Source: Cedecea colo (GTDB lineage Bacteria; Pseudomonadota; Gammaproteobacteria; Enterobacterales; Enterobacteriaceae). From it: a stretch of DNA of 64,000 nt. The translations under genes were made by a program, and so were the position numbers. The stretch's first letter is position 1. Each line of letters begins with the position of its first letter. Below are positions 1 to 11,152 of this stretch, in pieces. Below the pieces are notes generated by a model that made no database searches, was not told the origin of the DNA, and worked only from the letters and a program-made list of their open reading frames with translations. The DNA is taken from assembly GCF_011808225.1 (NCBI RefSeq), contig NZ_SOYS01000004.1, forward strand, positions 124,001-188,000. Direction: 5' to 3'.

Positions 1-458
1 TTCTTAATGTAATCGCCGATATCCGGGTTAACCTGGCGCGCCAGATAGATAAAGCGCCCTTTCGGGTTGCTGTTCACGCGGGAGGCGAGTTGATCGAGTG
101 GAATTTTTAGCGCGTCGGCCAACGCTTTCCAGCGGTTATCGAGAGTGATGCCGCCGGCTTCATGCAGTTCCTTCGGATCTGCCCAAATGGCTTTCACCGG
201 TACGCTCACTGCCAGCGGGCGACCCGCACGGTCGCTGATCATTCCACGAGAGGTGGACACTTCCTGCACGCGCAGGGAACGCATGTCACCCTGGCGTACC
301 AGCATATCCGGGGCGATAATTTGCAGCCAGGCAACGCGGCCTAACAGAAAAGCCAGCGCCAGTAAGATACAACCGCAAAGCAACGCAAAACGCCAACCGA
401 TAAAGTTGGCCTGCTCTTCCTGGCGTTTTGGTTTAAGCGTTTTTGCCGCTGCTCTCAT
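1..458 (-). CDS. ftsI: FtsI (PBP3), N-terminal part, cut by window edge
   Basis: Septal peptidoglycan transpeptidase (PBP3) of the divisome, in the inner membrane. Only the first ~152 codons are inside the window. The start is the ATG at 458, reading MRAAAKTLKPKRQEE. A short basic cytoplasmic tail comes first, then one hydrophobic anchor (about residues 24-42, WRFALLCGCILLALAFLLG), then the start of the periplasmic domain (RGMISDRAGRPLAVS). The transpeptidase domain is outside the window. It lies 18 nt downstream of ftsL in the same leftward operon. Identification rests on close similarity to the E. coli N-terminus. Confidence 0.95.
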   Translation of the reverse strand, partial: MRAAAKTLKPKRQEEQANFIGWRFALLCGCILLALAFLLGRVAWLQIIAPDMLVRQGDMRSLRVQEVSTSRGMISDRAGRPLAVSVPVKAIWADPKELHEAGGITLDNRWKALADALKIPLDQLASRVNSNPKGRFIYLARQVNPDIGDYIK

Positions 459-476
459 CTGTCGCGCGATTCCTTA

Positions 477-839
477 TTATTGCTGAACTACGATATTTTC
501 CTGCGAAGGATCGACATGCTGCAACTGCAGCTTTTCCGTGGCGATCCGTTCCACCCGGCTATGATCGCCGAGTGCGTTTTCTTCTAAAATCAGGTTACGC
601 CATTCGATATCCAGAGCATCACGCTCCACCACCATTTGCTCACGTTGAGCCGTAAGTAAACGGGTATGGTGCGCGGTGGTTACAACTGAAATGGCGGTAA
701 AAATAATGGCGACGAACAGACACAGTGGCAGTTTGCCGTGGCGTAAGAGATCCCCGCCAATCACCGTTGGCAGCGCGTGGCGTTCATTGCTACCAAGCTG
801 GGTCACTTTCCCGAGGGCTTCTGTCACTGCGTTGATCAT
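477..839 (-). CDS. ftsL: Cell division protein FtsL
   Basis: Small bitopic divisome protein that works with FtsB and FtsQ to activate septal wall synthesis. It has 120 aa (E. coli 121). A short cytoplasmic part is followed by one membrane segment (about residues 37-57, [19 protein letters not shown]). The periplasmic coiled-coil ([19 protein letters not shown]) and the well conserved tail ending [13 protein letters not shown] follow. The ATG overlaps the end of rsmH by 4 nt, indicating translational coupling. Cytoplasmic residues 3-25 differ most from E. coli. Confidence 0.97.
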   Translation of the reverse strand: MINAVTEALGKVTQLGSNERHALPTVIGGDLLRHGKLPLCLFVAIIFTAISVVTTAHHTRLLTAQREQMVVERDALDIEWRNLILEENALGDHSRVERIATEKLQLQHVDPSQENIVVQQ

Positions 840-1777
840 GCGTTAGTCCTCTCGGCAATGCGCAGCACCGAACTGCGCGCGCGAGTATTTTCCGCGACCT
901 CATCTTCGCCCGGCATCATTTTGCCCAGCGATTTCAGATAGCGGCCGCCGAGTTTATTCAGCTGCGCTTCCGTCATTGGTAAACCAGCCGGAACCTGCGG
1001 GCCACGACTGTTTTCACGCATAAAGCGTTTCACAATACGATCTTCAAGCGAGTGAAAGCTGATGATGGACAAACGGCCGCCCGGAGCCAGCGCTTCGATA
1101 GATCCTTTCAGCGCCTTTTCGATCTCTTCTAATTCGCTGTTGATCCAGATACGTATTGCCTGGAAGGTGCGCGTTGCCGGATGTTTGAACTTATCTTTGA
1201 CCGGCATCGCCGCAGCCACAACTGCCGCCAGTTCTTTGGTGCGAGTCATTGGCTGTTCGCGATTACGCTCAACGATGGCGCGCGCGATGCGTTTGCCAAA
1301 TTTCTCTTCACCATAGGTTTTAATGACCCAGGCGATGTCGGCTTCGTCTGCGGTAAGCAACCACTGCGCGGCGGATTGCCCGCGGGTTGGATCCATACGC
1401 ATATCCAGCGGACCGTCACGCATAAACGAGAAGCCGCGCTCTGCGTCGTCAAGCTGCGGTGAGGAAACGCCAAGATCGAGCAAAATGCCGTCGATTTTAC
1501 CCTGCAGGCCACGTTCGCGTACGTAATCCGCCAGCTCGGAGAAAGGGCCATGAACGATGGCGAAACGCGGATCGTCAATGGCTTGAGCCGCAGCAATAGC
1601 CTGCGGATCGCGATCGATAGCCAGCAGGCGGCCTTCTGCGCCCAGCTGTGAGAGGATCAGTCGTGAATGGCCGCCGCGGCCAAAAGTACCATCAATGTAA
1701 ATGCCATCGTGACGAATATTAAGGCCGTTCACGGCCTCATCAAGCAGCACCGTCGTGTGTTTAAAATTTTCCATCAT
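836..1777 (-). CDS. rsmH: 16S rRNA m4C1402 methyltransferase RsmH
   Basis: SAM-dependent N4-methyltransferase acting on C1402 of 16S rRNA in the decoding centre. It has 313 aa, the usual length. Near the N-terminus is [13 protein letters not shown] followed by the SAM-binding [12 protein letters not shown] stretch. [15 protein letters not shown] and the [18 protein letters not shown] motif characteristic of MraW/RsmH are present. It begins 3 nt after the mraZ stop and overlaps ftsL by 4 nt, so it is the second gene of the mra/dcw operon. Confidence 0.98.
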   Translation of the reverse strand: MMENFKHTTVLLDEAVNGLNIRHDGIYIDGTFGRGGHSRLILSQLGAEGRLLAIDRDPQAIAAAQAIDDPRFAIVHGPFSELADYVRERGLQGKIDGILLDLGVSSPQLDDAERGFSFMRDGPLDMRMDPTRGQSAAQWLLTADEADIAWVIKTYGEEKFGKRIARAIVERNREQPMTRTKELAAVVAAAMPVKDKFKHPATRTFQAIRIWINSELEEIEKALKGSIEALAPGGRLSIISFHSLEDRIVKRFMRENSRGPQVPAGLPMTEAQLNKLGGRYLKSLGKMMPGEDEVAENTRARSSVLRIAERTNA

Positions 1778-1780
1778 TAT

Positions 1781-2239
1781 TTATAGTGACAAGTCCTGCA
1801 GGCGTTCCGACAAACCGGTTGTCGTTTCCTGCTCAGCGTCGATGTCTTCCTTGATCTGTTGATGCCAGGTCGCTTCATCCCACAGTTCAAACTTATTGAA
1901 CTGCCCAACCAGCATGACTTCTTTGGTCAACCCGGCGTGCTGGCGTAAAACAGGCGCCACCAGTAATCGCCCGGCACTATCCATCTGACACTCACTGGCA
2001 TGGCCAAGTAAAAGCCGCTGCACGCGACGCTCTACCGGGTTCATGCTCGACAAACGGGCTAGCTTTTGTTCAATAATTTCCCACTCGGGAAGGGTATAAA
2101 GCAGCAGGCAGGGATGATGGATGTCGATGGTGCATACCATCTGACCTTCAGAGATGCCGACCAGCTTTTCCCGATATCGGGTTGGCACGGCAAGCCGCCC
2201 TTTGCTGTCGAGATTGACTAACGTTGCTCCACGGAACAT
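1781..2239 (-). CDS. mraZ: Transcriptional regulator MraZ
   Basis: First gene of the dcw cluster. MraZ is a ring-forming DNA-binding protein that represses its own operon. It has 152 aa with two AbrB-like halves, each showing the D-x-x-x-R signature: [13 protein letters not shown] near residues 11-23 and [13 protein letters not shown] in the second half. Its presumed binding repeats lie just upstream (2268-2295), so autoregulation is likely. Start ATG at 2239. Confidence 0.97.
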   Translation of the reverse strand: MFRGATLVNLDSKGRLAVPTRYREKLVGISEGQMVCTIDIHHPCLLLYTLPEWEIIEQKLARLSSMNPVERRVQRLLLGHASECQMDSAGRLLVAPVLRQHAGLTKEVMLVGQFNKFELWDEATWHQQIKEDIDAEQETTTGLSERLQDLSL

Positions 2240-2267
2240 GCCAGCCTCATCCTAAACTAATCCTTTC

Positions 2268-2330
2268 CACCACTTTACCCCACAAATTCCCACCCAAAGG
2301 AGTTTACGGAGCGGAGGAAAAGCTTGTCAA
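2268..2330 (-). promoter_or_regulatory. Pmra promoter and MraZ box
   Basis: On the minus strand, TTGACA (2325-2330) is separated by 18 nt from TAAACT (2301-2306), a good sigma-70 promoter. Just downstream, TGGG-type repeats at about 10-bp spacing (GGGTGGG, TGTGGGG, GTGGTGG; 2268-2295) match the known MraZ operator arrangement. Seen directly; function by analogy with E. coli Pmra. Confidence 0.88.
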
Positions 2331-2803
2331 GCAAGCCTCGCAGCACGGGGAAATAAATTTCCCTGGCTAAGCGGTTGATTAATGGCTGGCGTGAAAAGCA
2401 CTGCAAGCGCGAAGCAAAATTAACAGTATGAATATTTGAAAGAAAAGAGACGAATAAACATGCAGTTCGTTAAATCCACTGAAAACCTGAGCATAAAAAT
2501 ATTAAGTACTCAGTTTGCGACGCGGTCGGCATTTTAAGGTATTTCCCTACAGGATAACAGCGCCAGATACAGGCGGAATGCAGGACAGGGGCGGGTCCGG
2601 GGATAAGAGGAGAGCTATCGTTTAATTAACCGACATTTTTTAACTCTACGTATGTAACAAAATAATACAGCAGGCCGAATTAAACTTTTAAAAGATTCGT
2701 TTCTTTACATTCAAGCTTAAAGATTTAATTACCAGAAATAATAAGGGAATTTAAAAGAAGAAAAATCTTAATTAACCAAGGCAGCCGAAACTGCCTTTTC
2801 TGC
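2331..2803. other. mraZ-cra intergenic region
   Basis: About 470 bp without a convincing gene. It is AT-rich toward cra. A 7-bp-arm hairpin (AAGGCAG, loop of 6, CTGCCTT; 2778-2797) just beyond the cra stop could end cra transcription, but no good T-tract follows on the minus strand. No other structure was recognised. Confidence 0.4.
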
Positions 2804-3808
2804 TTAATGGCGGCTTAAGCTGCCACGACGATAAAGATTGCGGCGAATTCTGGTAAGGCCTGGTTTAGGTTTTCGCGGTTCATCAAGGCTTGCCAGCACC
2901 AGCTCCAGCACTCGCTCAGCAACGTCACGATGGCGTTGCGCCACCGCCAGTACCGGGCATTGTAAGAAATCAAGCAGCTCATGATCGCCAAAGGTAGCGA
3001 TAGCGAGTTCAGACGGCAGACGCCCTTCGCGTCGCAAGGTGACGTCCATCACACCCTGAAGCAGAGCAAACGAAGTGGTGTATAGCGCTTGCGGCATCGG
3101 ATGCGTTTCCAGCCATTTTTCGAACAGCTGGGCTGCGGCTTCGCGTTCGTAACTGTTTGCATACAGGAAATGGACTTCGCGAGGATCGCCTTCCCAGGCC
3201 TTACGAAATCCCTGTTCACGCAGATAGCTGACGGATAATTCGGGCAGCGCGCCGAGATAAAGAATCGTGTCGCCCGGAAATTTGCGCAGCTCTTGCGCGA
3301 GCATTTCAGCGTCTTCCTGATCGGCACCCACCACGCTTGTAAAATGTTCACGATCCAATGCGCGATCGAGGGCGATAATTGGGAACGAATCGTTCGCCCA
3401 GCGTTGATAGAAAGGATGCTCCGGCGGGAGGGACGTCGAAACGATTATGGCATCAACCTGGCGCTGCAGAAGATGCTCAATACAGCGCATCTCGTTATCA
3501 GGTTGATCTTCCGAGCAGGCGATAAGCAACTGATAGCCGCGCTGGCGAGCCTGTCGTTCAAGATAGTTCGCAATTCGGGTATAACTGGTGTTTTCCAGAT
3601 CCGGGATAACGAGGCCAATAGAGCGCGTGCGCCCCGCTCGTAAACCCGCCGCCACCGCGTTTGGGTGGTAGTTATGTTCGCGTACAACTGCCATGACTTT
3701 CTCAACGGTTTTGTCACTGACACGGTACTGCTTTGCTTTACCGTTGATGACGTAGCTCGCCGTGGTGCGCGAAACTCCGGCCAGGCGCGCGATTTCATCC
3801 AATTTCAC
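2804..3808 (-). CDS. cra: Catabolite repressor/activator Cra (FruR)
   Basis: LacI/GalR-family global regulator of carbon flow. It represses glycolytic genes and activates gluconeogenic genes, and is released by fructose-1-phosphate or fructose-1,6-bisphosphate. It has 334 aa, identical to E. coli length. The N-terminal helix-turn-helix is [19 protein letters not shown] (about residues 2-20), followed by the hinge and a periplasmic-binding-like effector domain ([15 protein letters not shown] onward). It lies downstream of ilvIH, separated by a strong terminator, so it probably has its own promoter in 3809-3930. Confidence 0.98.
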   Translation of the reverse strand: MKLDEIARLAGVSRTTASYVINGKAKQYRVSDKTVEKVMAVVREHNYHPNAVAAGLRAGRTRSIGLVIPDLENTSYTRIANYLERQARQRGYQLLIACSEDQPDNEMRCIEHLLQRQVDAIIVSTSLPPEHPFYQRWANDSFPIIALDRALDREHFTSVVGADQEDAEMLAQELRKFPGDTILYLGALPELSVSYLREQGFRKAWEGDPREVHFLYANSYEREAAAQLFEKWLETHPMPQALYTTSFALLQGVMDVTLRREGRLPSELAIATFGDHELLDFLQCPVLAVAQRHRDVAERVLELVLASLDEPRKPKPGLTRIRRNLYRRGSLSRH

Positions 3809-3929
3809 AGTAGCCCCTTAATCAAAAAGTTATCCATAACCATACCCTGGTCATGGTTACAACGTTGACATCTAAGCGCAGAATAATAACTCCGGCAACC
3901 GCTTTTGCAGGCAGTTATTGGGAAGTTGC

Positions 3930-3959
3930 AAAAAAAAGCCCGGCAGTGATTACCGGGCG
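3930..3959 (-). terminator. Terminator after ilvIH
   Basis: On the minus strand, GCCCGG, a 9-nt loop and CCGGGC are followed by eight T's. This is a strong Rho-independent terminator placed between ilvH and cra. Confidence 0.9.
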
Positions 3960-3975
3960 TGTGAATCAGATCACA
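3960..3975. promoter_or_regulatory. Perfect CRP-type palindrome between ilvH and cra
   Basis: TGTGA-ATCAGA-TCACA matches both half-sites of the CRP consensus with 6-bp spacing. It lies directly between the ilvH stop and the terminator, about 150 bp upstream of cra. Whether CRP acts on cra from here is inference; the site is far from the start codon. Confidence 0.45.
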
Positions 3976-3983
3976 TTTAATGG

Positions 3984-4475
3984 CTAGCGCATTATTTTAT
4001 CGCCGCGTGAAACGCCAACGATACCCGAGCGCGCGACCTCAACGATTTTCGCTACTTCACGGATAGCGTTCAGAAAAGCATCAAGCTTATCGCTGGTGCC
4101 GGCAAGTTGAACCGTATACAGCGTTGGCGTGACATCAATGATTTGCCCGCGGAAGATCTCCGCATTGCGTTTCACCTCTTCACGTCCGTATCCGCTGGCC
4201 TGAACTTTTACCAGCATGATTTCACGCTCGACGTGTGCGCCCTGCCCCAGCTCGCTTACGCGCAAAACATCTACCAGCTTATGGAGTTGTTTCTCGATCT
4301 GCTCAAGCACTTTTTCGTCGCCGACGGTCTGTATAGTCATGCGTGACAGGGTGGGATCGTCCGTTGGCGCAACGGTCAGGCTTTCGATGTTATAGCCACG
4401 TTGAGAGAACAGGCCGATAACCCGGGAGAGCGCCCCGGATTCGTTTTCCAGTAAGACAGATAATATCCGGCGCAT
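3984..4475 (-). CDS. ilvH: Acetolactate synthase III regulatory subunit IlvH
   Basis: Small subunit of acetohydroxyacid synthase III. It binds valine and confers feedback inhibition on IlvI. It has 163 aa, the E. coli length. The N-terminal ACT domain ([20 protein letters not shown], residues 2-21, and [14 protein letters not shown]) is followed by the C-terminal regulatory domain ([16 protein letters not shown]). It starts 1 nt after the ilvI stop, so the two are cotranscribed. Confidence 0.98.
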   Translation of the reverse strand: MRRILSVLLENESGALSRVIGLFSQRGYNIESLTVAPTDDPTLSRMTIQTVGDEKVLEQIEKQLHKLVDVLRVSELGQGAHVEREIMLVKVQASGYGREEVKRNAEIFRGQIIDVTPTLYTVQLAGTSDKLDAFLNAIREVAKIVEVARSGIVGVSRGDKIMR

Positions 4476-4476
4476 A

Positions 4477-6201
4477 TCAGGTTCTCTCCGTTTTGCTTAA
4501 CCACATTTCGTCCATTCCCCCGCCGCGGATCTGCATCGGGTAAACGTGCTCTGTCCCATCAACCGTGACATCCACAAATACCAGTCGCTGATTTTTTACC
4601 GCTTCCAGCGCTTCCGCCAGCTTGCTTTTCAGCTCGTCGGGCTGAGTAATACTGATACCAACGTGCCCGTAAGCTTCCGCCAGGCGAACAAAATCAGGCA
4701 GCGATTCCATATAAGACTGGGAATGGCGGCCAGAATAAATCATGTCCTGCCACTGCTTAACCATGCCGAGATAGCGGTTGTTAAGATTTAATACCAGCAC
4801 CGGCAAGCCGTACTGAAGCGCGGTGGAGAGTTCCTGAATATTCATCTGAATACTGCCGTCTCCGGTCACGCACACCACGGTTTCTTCAGGCAGCGCAAGC
4901 TTCACGCCGAGCGCTGCCGGCAATCCGAAGCCCATAGTGCCAAGCCCGCCGGAATTTATCCAACGGCGAGGTGCGTCAAAGGTATAATAGAGGGCCGCAA
5001 ACATCTGATGTTGACCAACGTCGGAAGTCACGTATGCTTCGCCGTTGGTGAGTTTATAGATAGTCTCGATAACCGCCTGAGGCTTAATTTTTCCGCTTTC
5101 GCGGTCGAATTCCAGACACTGCCTTGCACGCCAGCTTTCAATCTGTTGCCACCAGTCGCGGATATCATCGCAGGGCTGGGAAGTCTCTTCCTGGCTAAGC
5201 AGTTCAAGCATCTGTTGCAGCACCTGGCGGGCATCGCCGACGACAGGAATATCTGCGCCAACCGTTTTCGAAATGGAAGTTGGATCGATATCGATGTGCA
5301 ATACGGTGGCATGCGGACAGTATTTTGCCAGGTTATTGGTTGTGCGGTCATCAAACCTTACGCCTACACCAAAAATCACATCCGAGTTATGCATGACCAT
5401 ATTGGCTTCATAGGTCCCGTGCATGCCTAACATGCCCAGCGCTTGCCGATGCGTGCCCGGAAATGCGCCCAGTCCCATTAAAGAAGAGACGACGGGAATG
5501 TTCAGCTTCTCGGCAATTTCACGCAGCTCTGCATGGCAGGCTGAGGTTATCGCGCCGCCTCCCACATACAGCACCGGCTTTTTCGCGCCCAGTAAGGTTT
5601 GCAGGGCGCGTTTTATCTGTCCCTTATGTCCCTGCGTAGTCGGGTTATACGAACGCATGCTCACCGTCGCCGGATAACTATAAGGAAACTTATTTGCCGG
5701 ACTCATAATATCCTTCGGCAAATCCACCACCACCGGCCCCGGACGACCGCTGGCGGCCAGCCAGAATGCTTTTTTGATAATGCCTGGAATATCTTCTGCC
5801 TGCTTAACCAGGAAGCTATGTTTCACCACCGGGCGCGAGATCCCTACCATGTCGCATTCCTGGAAAGCATCGTAGCCGATAAGGGACGTAGCGACCTGGC
5901 CTGACAGCACCACCAGAGGAATGGAGTCCATATAAGCGGTAGCGATACCGGTAATGGCATTTGTTGCGCCGGGTCCTGAAGTCACCAGCACAACCCCGAC
6001 TTCTCCGGTTGCTCGTGCCAGTCCATCAGCCATATGTACGGCAGCTTGTTCATGGCGTACCAGCACATGATCAATTCCACCAATGGTATGGAGCGCATCG
6101 TAAATATCGAGTACGGCGCCTCCCGGATAACCGAATACATGCTTAACGCCCTGATCGATTAACGATCGGACGACCATCTCGGCTCCTGACAACATCTCCA
6201 T
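4477..6201 (-). CDS. ilvI: Acetolactate synthase III catalytic subunit IlvI
   Basis: Thiamine-diphosphate enzyme making 2-acetolactate or 2-aceto-2-hydroxybutyrate, the first common step of Val/Leu/Ile synthesis. It has 574 aa. The N-terminal Pyr domain holds the glutamate motif ([12 protein letters not shown]). A central FAD-binding domain follows. The C-terminal PP domain has the [16 protein letters not shown] ThDP motif. A strong Shine-Dalgarno (GGAGG, 6 nt before the ATG) supports the start. In E. coli the operon is Lrp-activated; the upstream 6202-6607 interval is where such sites would lie. Confidence 0.98.
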   Translation of the reverse strand: MEMLSGAEMVVRSLIDQGVKHVFGYPGGAVLDIYDALHTIGGIDHVLVRHEQAAVHMADGLARATGEVGVVLVTSGPGATNAITGIATAYMDSIPLVVLSGQVATSLIGYDAFQECDMVGISRPVVKHSFLVKQAEDIPGIIKKAFWLAASGRPGPVVVDLPKDIMSPANKFPYSYPATVSMRSYNPTTQGHKGQIKRALQTLLGAKKPVLYVGGGAITSACHAELREIAEKLNIPVVSSLMGLGAFPGTHRQALGMLGMHGTYEANMVMHNSDVIFGVGVRFDDRTTNNLAKYCPHATVLHIDIDPTSISKTVGADIPVVGDARQVLQQMLELLSQEETSQPCDDIRDWWQQIESWRARQCLEFDRESGKIKPQAVIETIYKLTNGEAYVTSDVGQHQMFAALYYTFDAPRRWINSGGLGTMGFGLPAALGVKLALPEETVVCVTGDGSIQMNIQELSTALQYGLPVLVLNLNNRYLGMVKQWQDMIYSGRHSQSYMESLPDFVRLAEAYGHVGISITQPDELKSKLAEALEAVKNQRLVFVDVTVDGTEHVYPMQIRGGGMDEMWLSKTERT

Positions 6202-6607
6202 GGTTTGCCTCCAGGCTCACATTTTTGACTGACGGCAGAACTCATTTCCGCTCGGTCATTAAGGCAGAATTTACGTTCTGCCTGACTGTTTATTTTACGT
6301 GTTCCTTCCTAACATAACCGTTGAAAATCAGGCAATCAATCGCACGGCGATGTAACCACATCATCGTTTTTAACTTCGCCACTACAATATGCCGACATGG
6401 CGGAGTTAAGCCCTAATCATAAGCAAATATTATTGTTGAATATGTTATGAATTGAGGAATTACAGGCAGAATCTAATTAACGACAGGAATTTCATGCGTA
6501 GCGAGACGGCACGCATAAAGTGCGATAGCATAAAATGCTGCTTTCCAGGCCACAATAAGGAAAACCGACCTGTTTATGCGCGCCGGTTCATCCAAAGCAA
6601 TCGGGGA
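6202..6607. other. ilvI upstream region (leuO-ilvI gap)
   Basis: About 400 bp, AT-rich, with no credible ORF. It sits between the leuO stop and ilvI. By analogy with E. coli it should contain the ilvIH promoter and multiple Lrp sites, but I could not assign individual Lrp boxes with confidence. Confidence 0.4.
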
Positions 6608-7552
6608 TTACCTGCAACAAACGGCGGTAAGTATTTCTGCCATCCACTGGTGGCCTCTGTCTCTGTCCGCAGATTCATGCCAGGACAGATAACAGGTGCG
6701 CTTATTTTCCCTAAGAGGAAGAGCAAATATTTTTAGCTGTAGACTTTCAGAAAATTCTTCGGCTAACCAGCGAGGCGCTATTGCCACTAACTGCGTCTGC
6801 GATACTACATTCAGCACGCTTGTCAGCGCCATACCTTGATAAGAAATACAGGACTGTCTTTGCGGCGACTGATACCAGGGTGCGCTAAAGGAGGCAAAAC
6901 GATCCAGTGAAACCACCGCGTGTTGCTCTTTATAAATATCCCTCGCCCTTAACATTGTTATCAGTCGAGGATGTTTTTGGCTGGCCACCAGCACCATTTC
7001 GTCTTCAAACAGCGGTAGACAGGAAAAATCCGGACGAAGGAACTCATCATAGCTGATAACAAATTCTGTTTCCTGATAGCGTAACTGTTGTTCGATATCT
7101 TTATTTAAGCAGGACTTAAACGACAACTGAATATTGGGCGCCGCCTTTCTGACATTATAAAAAATGATGGGGGTCAATAAATTATCGAGAGGACTGCTGA
7201 CGCAAAGATGAAAAATCCGCTTGCTCTCAGCGGGGTCAAAACCCGTGCCCGGCAGCTCATTTTGCACAAGGTGCAAGGCCTGGCGCACCACGCCAAACAG
7301 TTGAAAAGCTCGGGCCGTTGGCTGTATGCCACGTCCATAGCGTACAAACAGTTCATCGTTAAACATAACCTTCAGGCGCGCCACTGCATTGCTGACCGCA
7401 GGTTGTGACATCCCCAGCAATTGAGCCGCCTTTGTGATGTTCTGAACCTGCATCACCGCATCAAAAACAGTCAGCAAATTTAAATCCACTGTTCGTAGCT
7501 GGTATTTATTCCCGTCGCTAACGGGCGTGCTTTTTATATAATTATCAGGCAT
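6608..7552 (-). CDS. leuO: LysR-type regulator LeuO
   Basis: LysR-family pleiotropic regulator and H-NS antagonist. I place the start at the ATG at 7552 (314 aa, as in E. coli). GGAG lies 7 nt before it, and an in-frame ATG 54 nt upstream lacks this signal. The winged-helix N-terminus [19 protein letters not shown] then [19 protein letters not shown] is nearly identical to E. coli. The effector domain is more divergent, and the C-terminus [19 protein letters not shown] is conserved. It is divergent from leuLABCD and upstream of ilvIH, the same order as in E. coli. Confidence 0.95.
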   Translation of the reverse strand: MPDNYIKSTPVSDGNKYQLRTVDLNLLTVFDAVMQVQNITKAAQLLGMSQPAVSNAVARLKVMFNDELFVRYGRGIQPTARAFQLFGVVRQALHLVQNELPGTGFDPAESKRIFHLCVSSPLDNLLTPIIFYNVRKAAPNIQLSFKSCLNKDIEQQLRYQETEFVISYDEFLRPDFSCLPLFEDEMVLVASQKHPRLITMLRARDIYKEQHAVVSLDRFASFSAPWYQSPQRQSCISYQGMALTSVLNVVSQTQLVAIAPRWLAEEFSESLQLKIFALPLRENKRTCYLSWHESADRDRGHQWMAEILTAVCCR

Positions 7553-8133
7553 AACTTTACTCCAGTAACAGGGCAATTCCTTCTGCACAGAAGGTGCAAT
7601 ACACAATTCCTTTCAACCTTTCAAAATATACTGGTAGCAAAACAAACGGATTTACTGAGTTAAGCCCTGCCATCCTGCCAGGTCATGGCTGTCACAAAGG
7701 TGTGCGTTATTGCTGCAACAAATCCCTTTCAATGCCTCGATCAATCCGTATGCTTCCAACGTGGTTTACAGACGGGTAATAACATCATAAAACGACCCAA
7801 TGTACAATTATTCACATAGTGAATAAATTCCTTTTGATTGATAAATTATTTAAATGAGTTTTACGGTATTTTAGGAATATAACGCATAAAAATAACTTTA
7901 CTTTCAATGGAAGCAAAAGAGCGCTGGCAAAAACACAGGAATTAAAAGCACCCATAATAAAACTTTTCTTAATCAAAAATTAACGTGGCCACTGCTTTCA
8001 TAACTTACCCGGTGATCAAAGGACTCACTATGCGCCATTAGTATATTTTTGAGTTTTTGATTTTTTTAGCATAATAACCTGCCTCAGTAACCCGCTGAAT
8101 ACGATCGCATTAGTTTTCCTTAACCGCTGAGGG
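7553..8133. promoter_or_regulatory. AT-rich leuO-leuL intergenic control region
   Basis: About 580 bp of strongly AT-rich DNA between the divergent leuO and leu operons, with poly-A/T runs (for example around 7840-7980 and 8045-8070). This composition suits an H-NS-silenced, LeuO-derepressed region as known for E. coli leuO. No credible gene: short ORFs here lack ribosome sites and family resemblance. Confidence 0.5.
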
Positions 8134-8162
8134 TTGACACAGCAAAGCAGATCAAGTACCAA
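8134..8162 (+). promoter_or_regulatory. leuLABCD promoter
   Basis: TTGACA (8134-8139), 17-nt spacer, TACCAA (8157-8162). The -35 is perfect and the -10 weak, as in the E. coli leu promoter. It lies 35 nt before the leader peptide start. Confidence 0.65.
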
Positions 8163-8196
8163 TAAATACATATCGCAAACGCTTGAGGCCTGAAAC

Positions 8197-8280
8197 ATGA
8201 TTCGCATCCATCGCCTACTAGTTCTCCTACTAAACGCATTTTATTTGCGCGGTAGACTGGTGGGCGACATCAAGCGTTGA
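8197..8280 (+). CDS. leuL: leu operon leader peptide LeuL
   Basis: A 27-codon leader ORF, ATG at 8197 and TGA at 8278-8280. It begins MIRIHRLLVLLLNAF and contains a cluster of leucine codons: CTA CTA GTT CTC CTA CTA. Ribosome stalling at these when charged leucyl-tRNA is scarce would prevent formation of the downstream terminator (8301-8328) and allow leuABCD expression. Compared with E. coli, the CTA run is split by a Val and a CTC codon, but the principle is unchanged. The Shine-Dalgarno is weak (TTGAGG about 8 nt upstream). Confidence 0.93.
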   Translation: MIRIHRLLVLLLNAFYLRGRLVGDIKR

Positions 8281-8297
8281 TTCAAGCCATCAGACTG

Positions 8298-8328
8298 AAA
8301 AAACCCGCGCCGCTGCGCGGGTTTTTTT
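8298..8328 (+). terminator. leu attenuator terminator
   Basis: CCCGCGC, 4-nt loop, GCGCGGG followed by seven T's, 20 nt after the leuL stop and 42 nt before leuA. A classic amino-acid attenuator. Confidence 0.93.
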
Positions 8329-8370
8329 ATGCCCCCAGCATCGGCGCTAAAACAAAATAAGGACCATAGC

Positions 8371-9945
8371 ATGAGCCAGCAAGTCATAATTTTTGATACG
8401 ACCTTACGTGATGGCGAGCAAGCGCTGCAGGCCAGCCTGAGTGTTAAAGAGAAGCTGCAGATCGCGTTGGCACTGGAACGTATGGGGGTCGATGTTATGG
8501 AGGTCGGTTTCCCGGTTTCCTCACCTGGCGACTTTGAATCCGTACAAACTATCGCCCGCAGTATCAAAAACAGCCGTGTTTGTGCGCTGGCCCGCTGCGT
8601 AGAAAAAGATATTGATGTCGCGGCTGAATCATTGAAGGTCGCAGAAGCATTCCGCATTCATACCTTTATCGCCACCTCCCCAATGCATATCGCGACCAAG
8701 CTGCGCAGTACGCTGGATGAAGTCATTGAGCGCTCGGTCTATATGGTGAAACGCGCCCGCAATTACACCGACGACGTTGAGTTTTCCTGTGAGGATGCGG
8801 GACGAACGCCGATTGCCGACCTGGCACGTGTGGTAGAAGCCGCCATTAACGCAGGCGCAACCACCATCAATATTCCTGACACCGTCGGTTACACCCTGCC
8901 TTTCGAATTCGCTTCAATTATTAACGGTCTGTATGAACGCGTACCGAATATCGATAAAGCTATCATCTCCGTACACACCCATGACGACTTAGGCCTGGCT
9001 GTGGGTAACGCCATGGCGGCCGTGCATGCTGGCGCGCGCCAGGTTGAAGGCGCAATGAACGGTATCGGTGAGCGTGCCGGCAACTGTTCTCTGGAAGAAG
9101 TGATCATGGGCATCAAGGTGCGCAAAGATATTATGAACTTGCACACCAACATCAATCACCATGAAATCTGGCGCACCAGCCAGATGGTCAGCCAAATCTG
9201 TAACATGCCGCTTCCGGCAAATAAGGCCATCGTCGGCACTGGCGCTTTCGCCCACTCTTCGGGTATCCACCAGGATGGCGTGCTGAAGAACCGCGAAAAC
9301 TACGAAATCATGACCCCGGAATCCATCGGCCTGAATCAGGTTCAACTGAACCTGACCTCCCGCTCCGGCCGTGCCGCAGTGAAACATCGCATGGATGAAA
9401 TGGGTTATAAAGAAACCGACTACAACCTGGACTCGCTGTACGACGCCTTCCTGAAGCTGGCCGACAAAAAAGGCCAGGTCTTTGATTACGATCTGGAAGC
9501 GCTGGCATTCATCGATAAGCAACAGGAAGAGCCGGAGCATTTCAGCCTGGAATACTTCAACGTGCAGTCTGGTTCAAGCGTCATCTCTACCGCTTCCGTC
9601 CAGTTGCACTGCGGCACAGAAACGCATTCTGAAGCCGCTACCGGTAACGGCCCGGTTGACGCCGTTTACCAGGCGATTAACCGCATTACAAATTACGATG
9701 TTGAACTGGTGAAGTACCAGCTGTCCGCAAAAGGCCAGGGCAAAGACGCTTTGGGCCAGGTGGACATCGTTGTTACCCATAAAGGCCGCCGCTTCCACGG
9801 CGTAGGTCTGGCGACCGATATCGTGGAATCCTCAGCGAAAGCGATGATTAACGTGCTGAATAACATCTGGCGTGCCGGCGAAGTAGAAAAAGAATTGCAA
9901 CGCAAAGCCTGCACAAAACACATAACTGAACCTTCGATGGATTAA
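8371..9945 (+). CDS. leuA: 2-isopropylmalate synthase LeuA
   Basis: Condenses acetyl-CoA with 2-ketoisovalerate, the first committed step of leucine synthesis; feedback inhibited by leucine. The start is the ATG at 8371 (AAGGA 7 nt upstream), giving 524 aa (E. coli 523); an upstream in-frame ATG at 8329 lies in the attenuator T-tract and is rejected. The TIM-barrel N-terminus [15 protein letters not shown] is present, with metal-ligand histidines H202 and H204 in [10 protein letters not shown] and the [13 protein letters not shown] motif. The C-terminal LeuA regulatory domain follows after about residue 390. Confidence 0.98.
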   Translation: MSQQVIIFDTTLRDGEQALQASLSVKEKLQIALALERMGVDVMEVGFPVSSPGDFESVQTIARSIKNSRVCALARCVEKDIDVAAESLKVAEAFRIHTFIATSPMHIATKLRSTLDEVIERSVYMVKRARNYTDDVEFSCEDAGRTPIADLARVVEAAINAGATTINIPDTVGYTLPFEFASIINGLYERVPNIDKAIISVHTHDDLGLAVGNAMAAVHAGARQVEGAMNGIGERAGNCSLEEVIMGIKVRKDIMNLHTNINHHEIWRTSQMVSQICNMPLPANKAIVGTGAFAHSSGIHQDGVLKNRENYEIMTPESIGLNQVQLNLTSRSGRAAVKHRMDEMGYKETDYNLDSLYDAFLKLADKKGQVFDYDLEALAFIDKQQEEPEHFSLEYFNVQSGSSVISTASVQLHCGTETHSEAATGNGPVDAVYQAINRITNYDVELVKYQLSAKGQGKDALGQVDIVVTHKGRRFHGVGLATDIVESSAKAMINVLNNIWRAGEVEKELQRKACTKHITEPSMD

Positions 9946-9950
9946 GTTTT

Positions 9951-11150
<1,200 letters not shown>

Positions 11151-11152
11151 TC

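Noticed and set aside
2778-2797. Terminator for cra
   Set aside because: The hairpin is real but no T-tract follows on the minus strand, so it is only mentioned under the intergenic region.
3860-3983. Possible FruL leader peptide upstream of cra
   Set aside because: I could not find an ORF resembling E. coli FruL; only a 10-codon frame near the cra start is present, too little to claim.
7594-7779. 61-codon plus-strand ORF upstream of leuO
   Set aside because: No ribosome site and no recognisable family; it lies in the AT-rich leuO control region.
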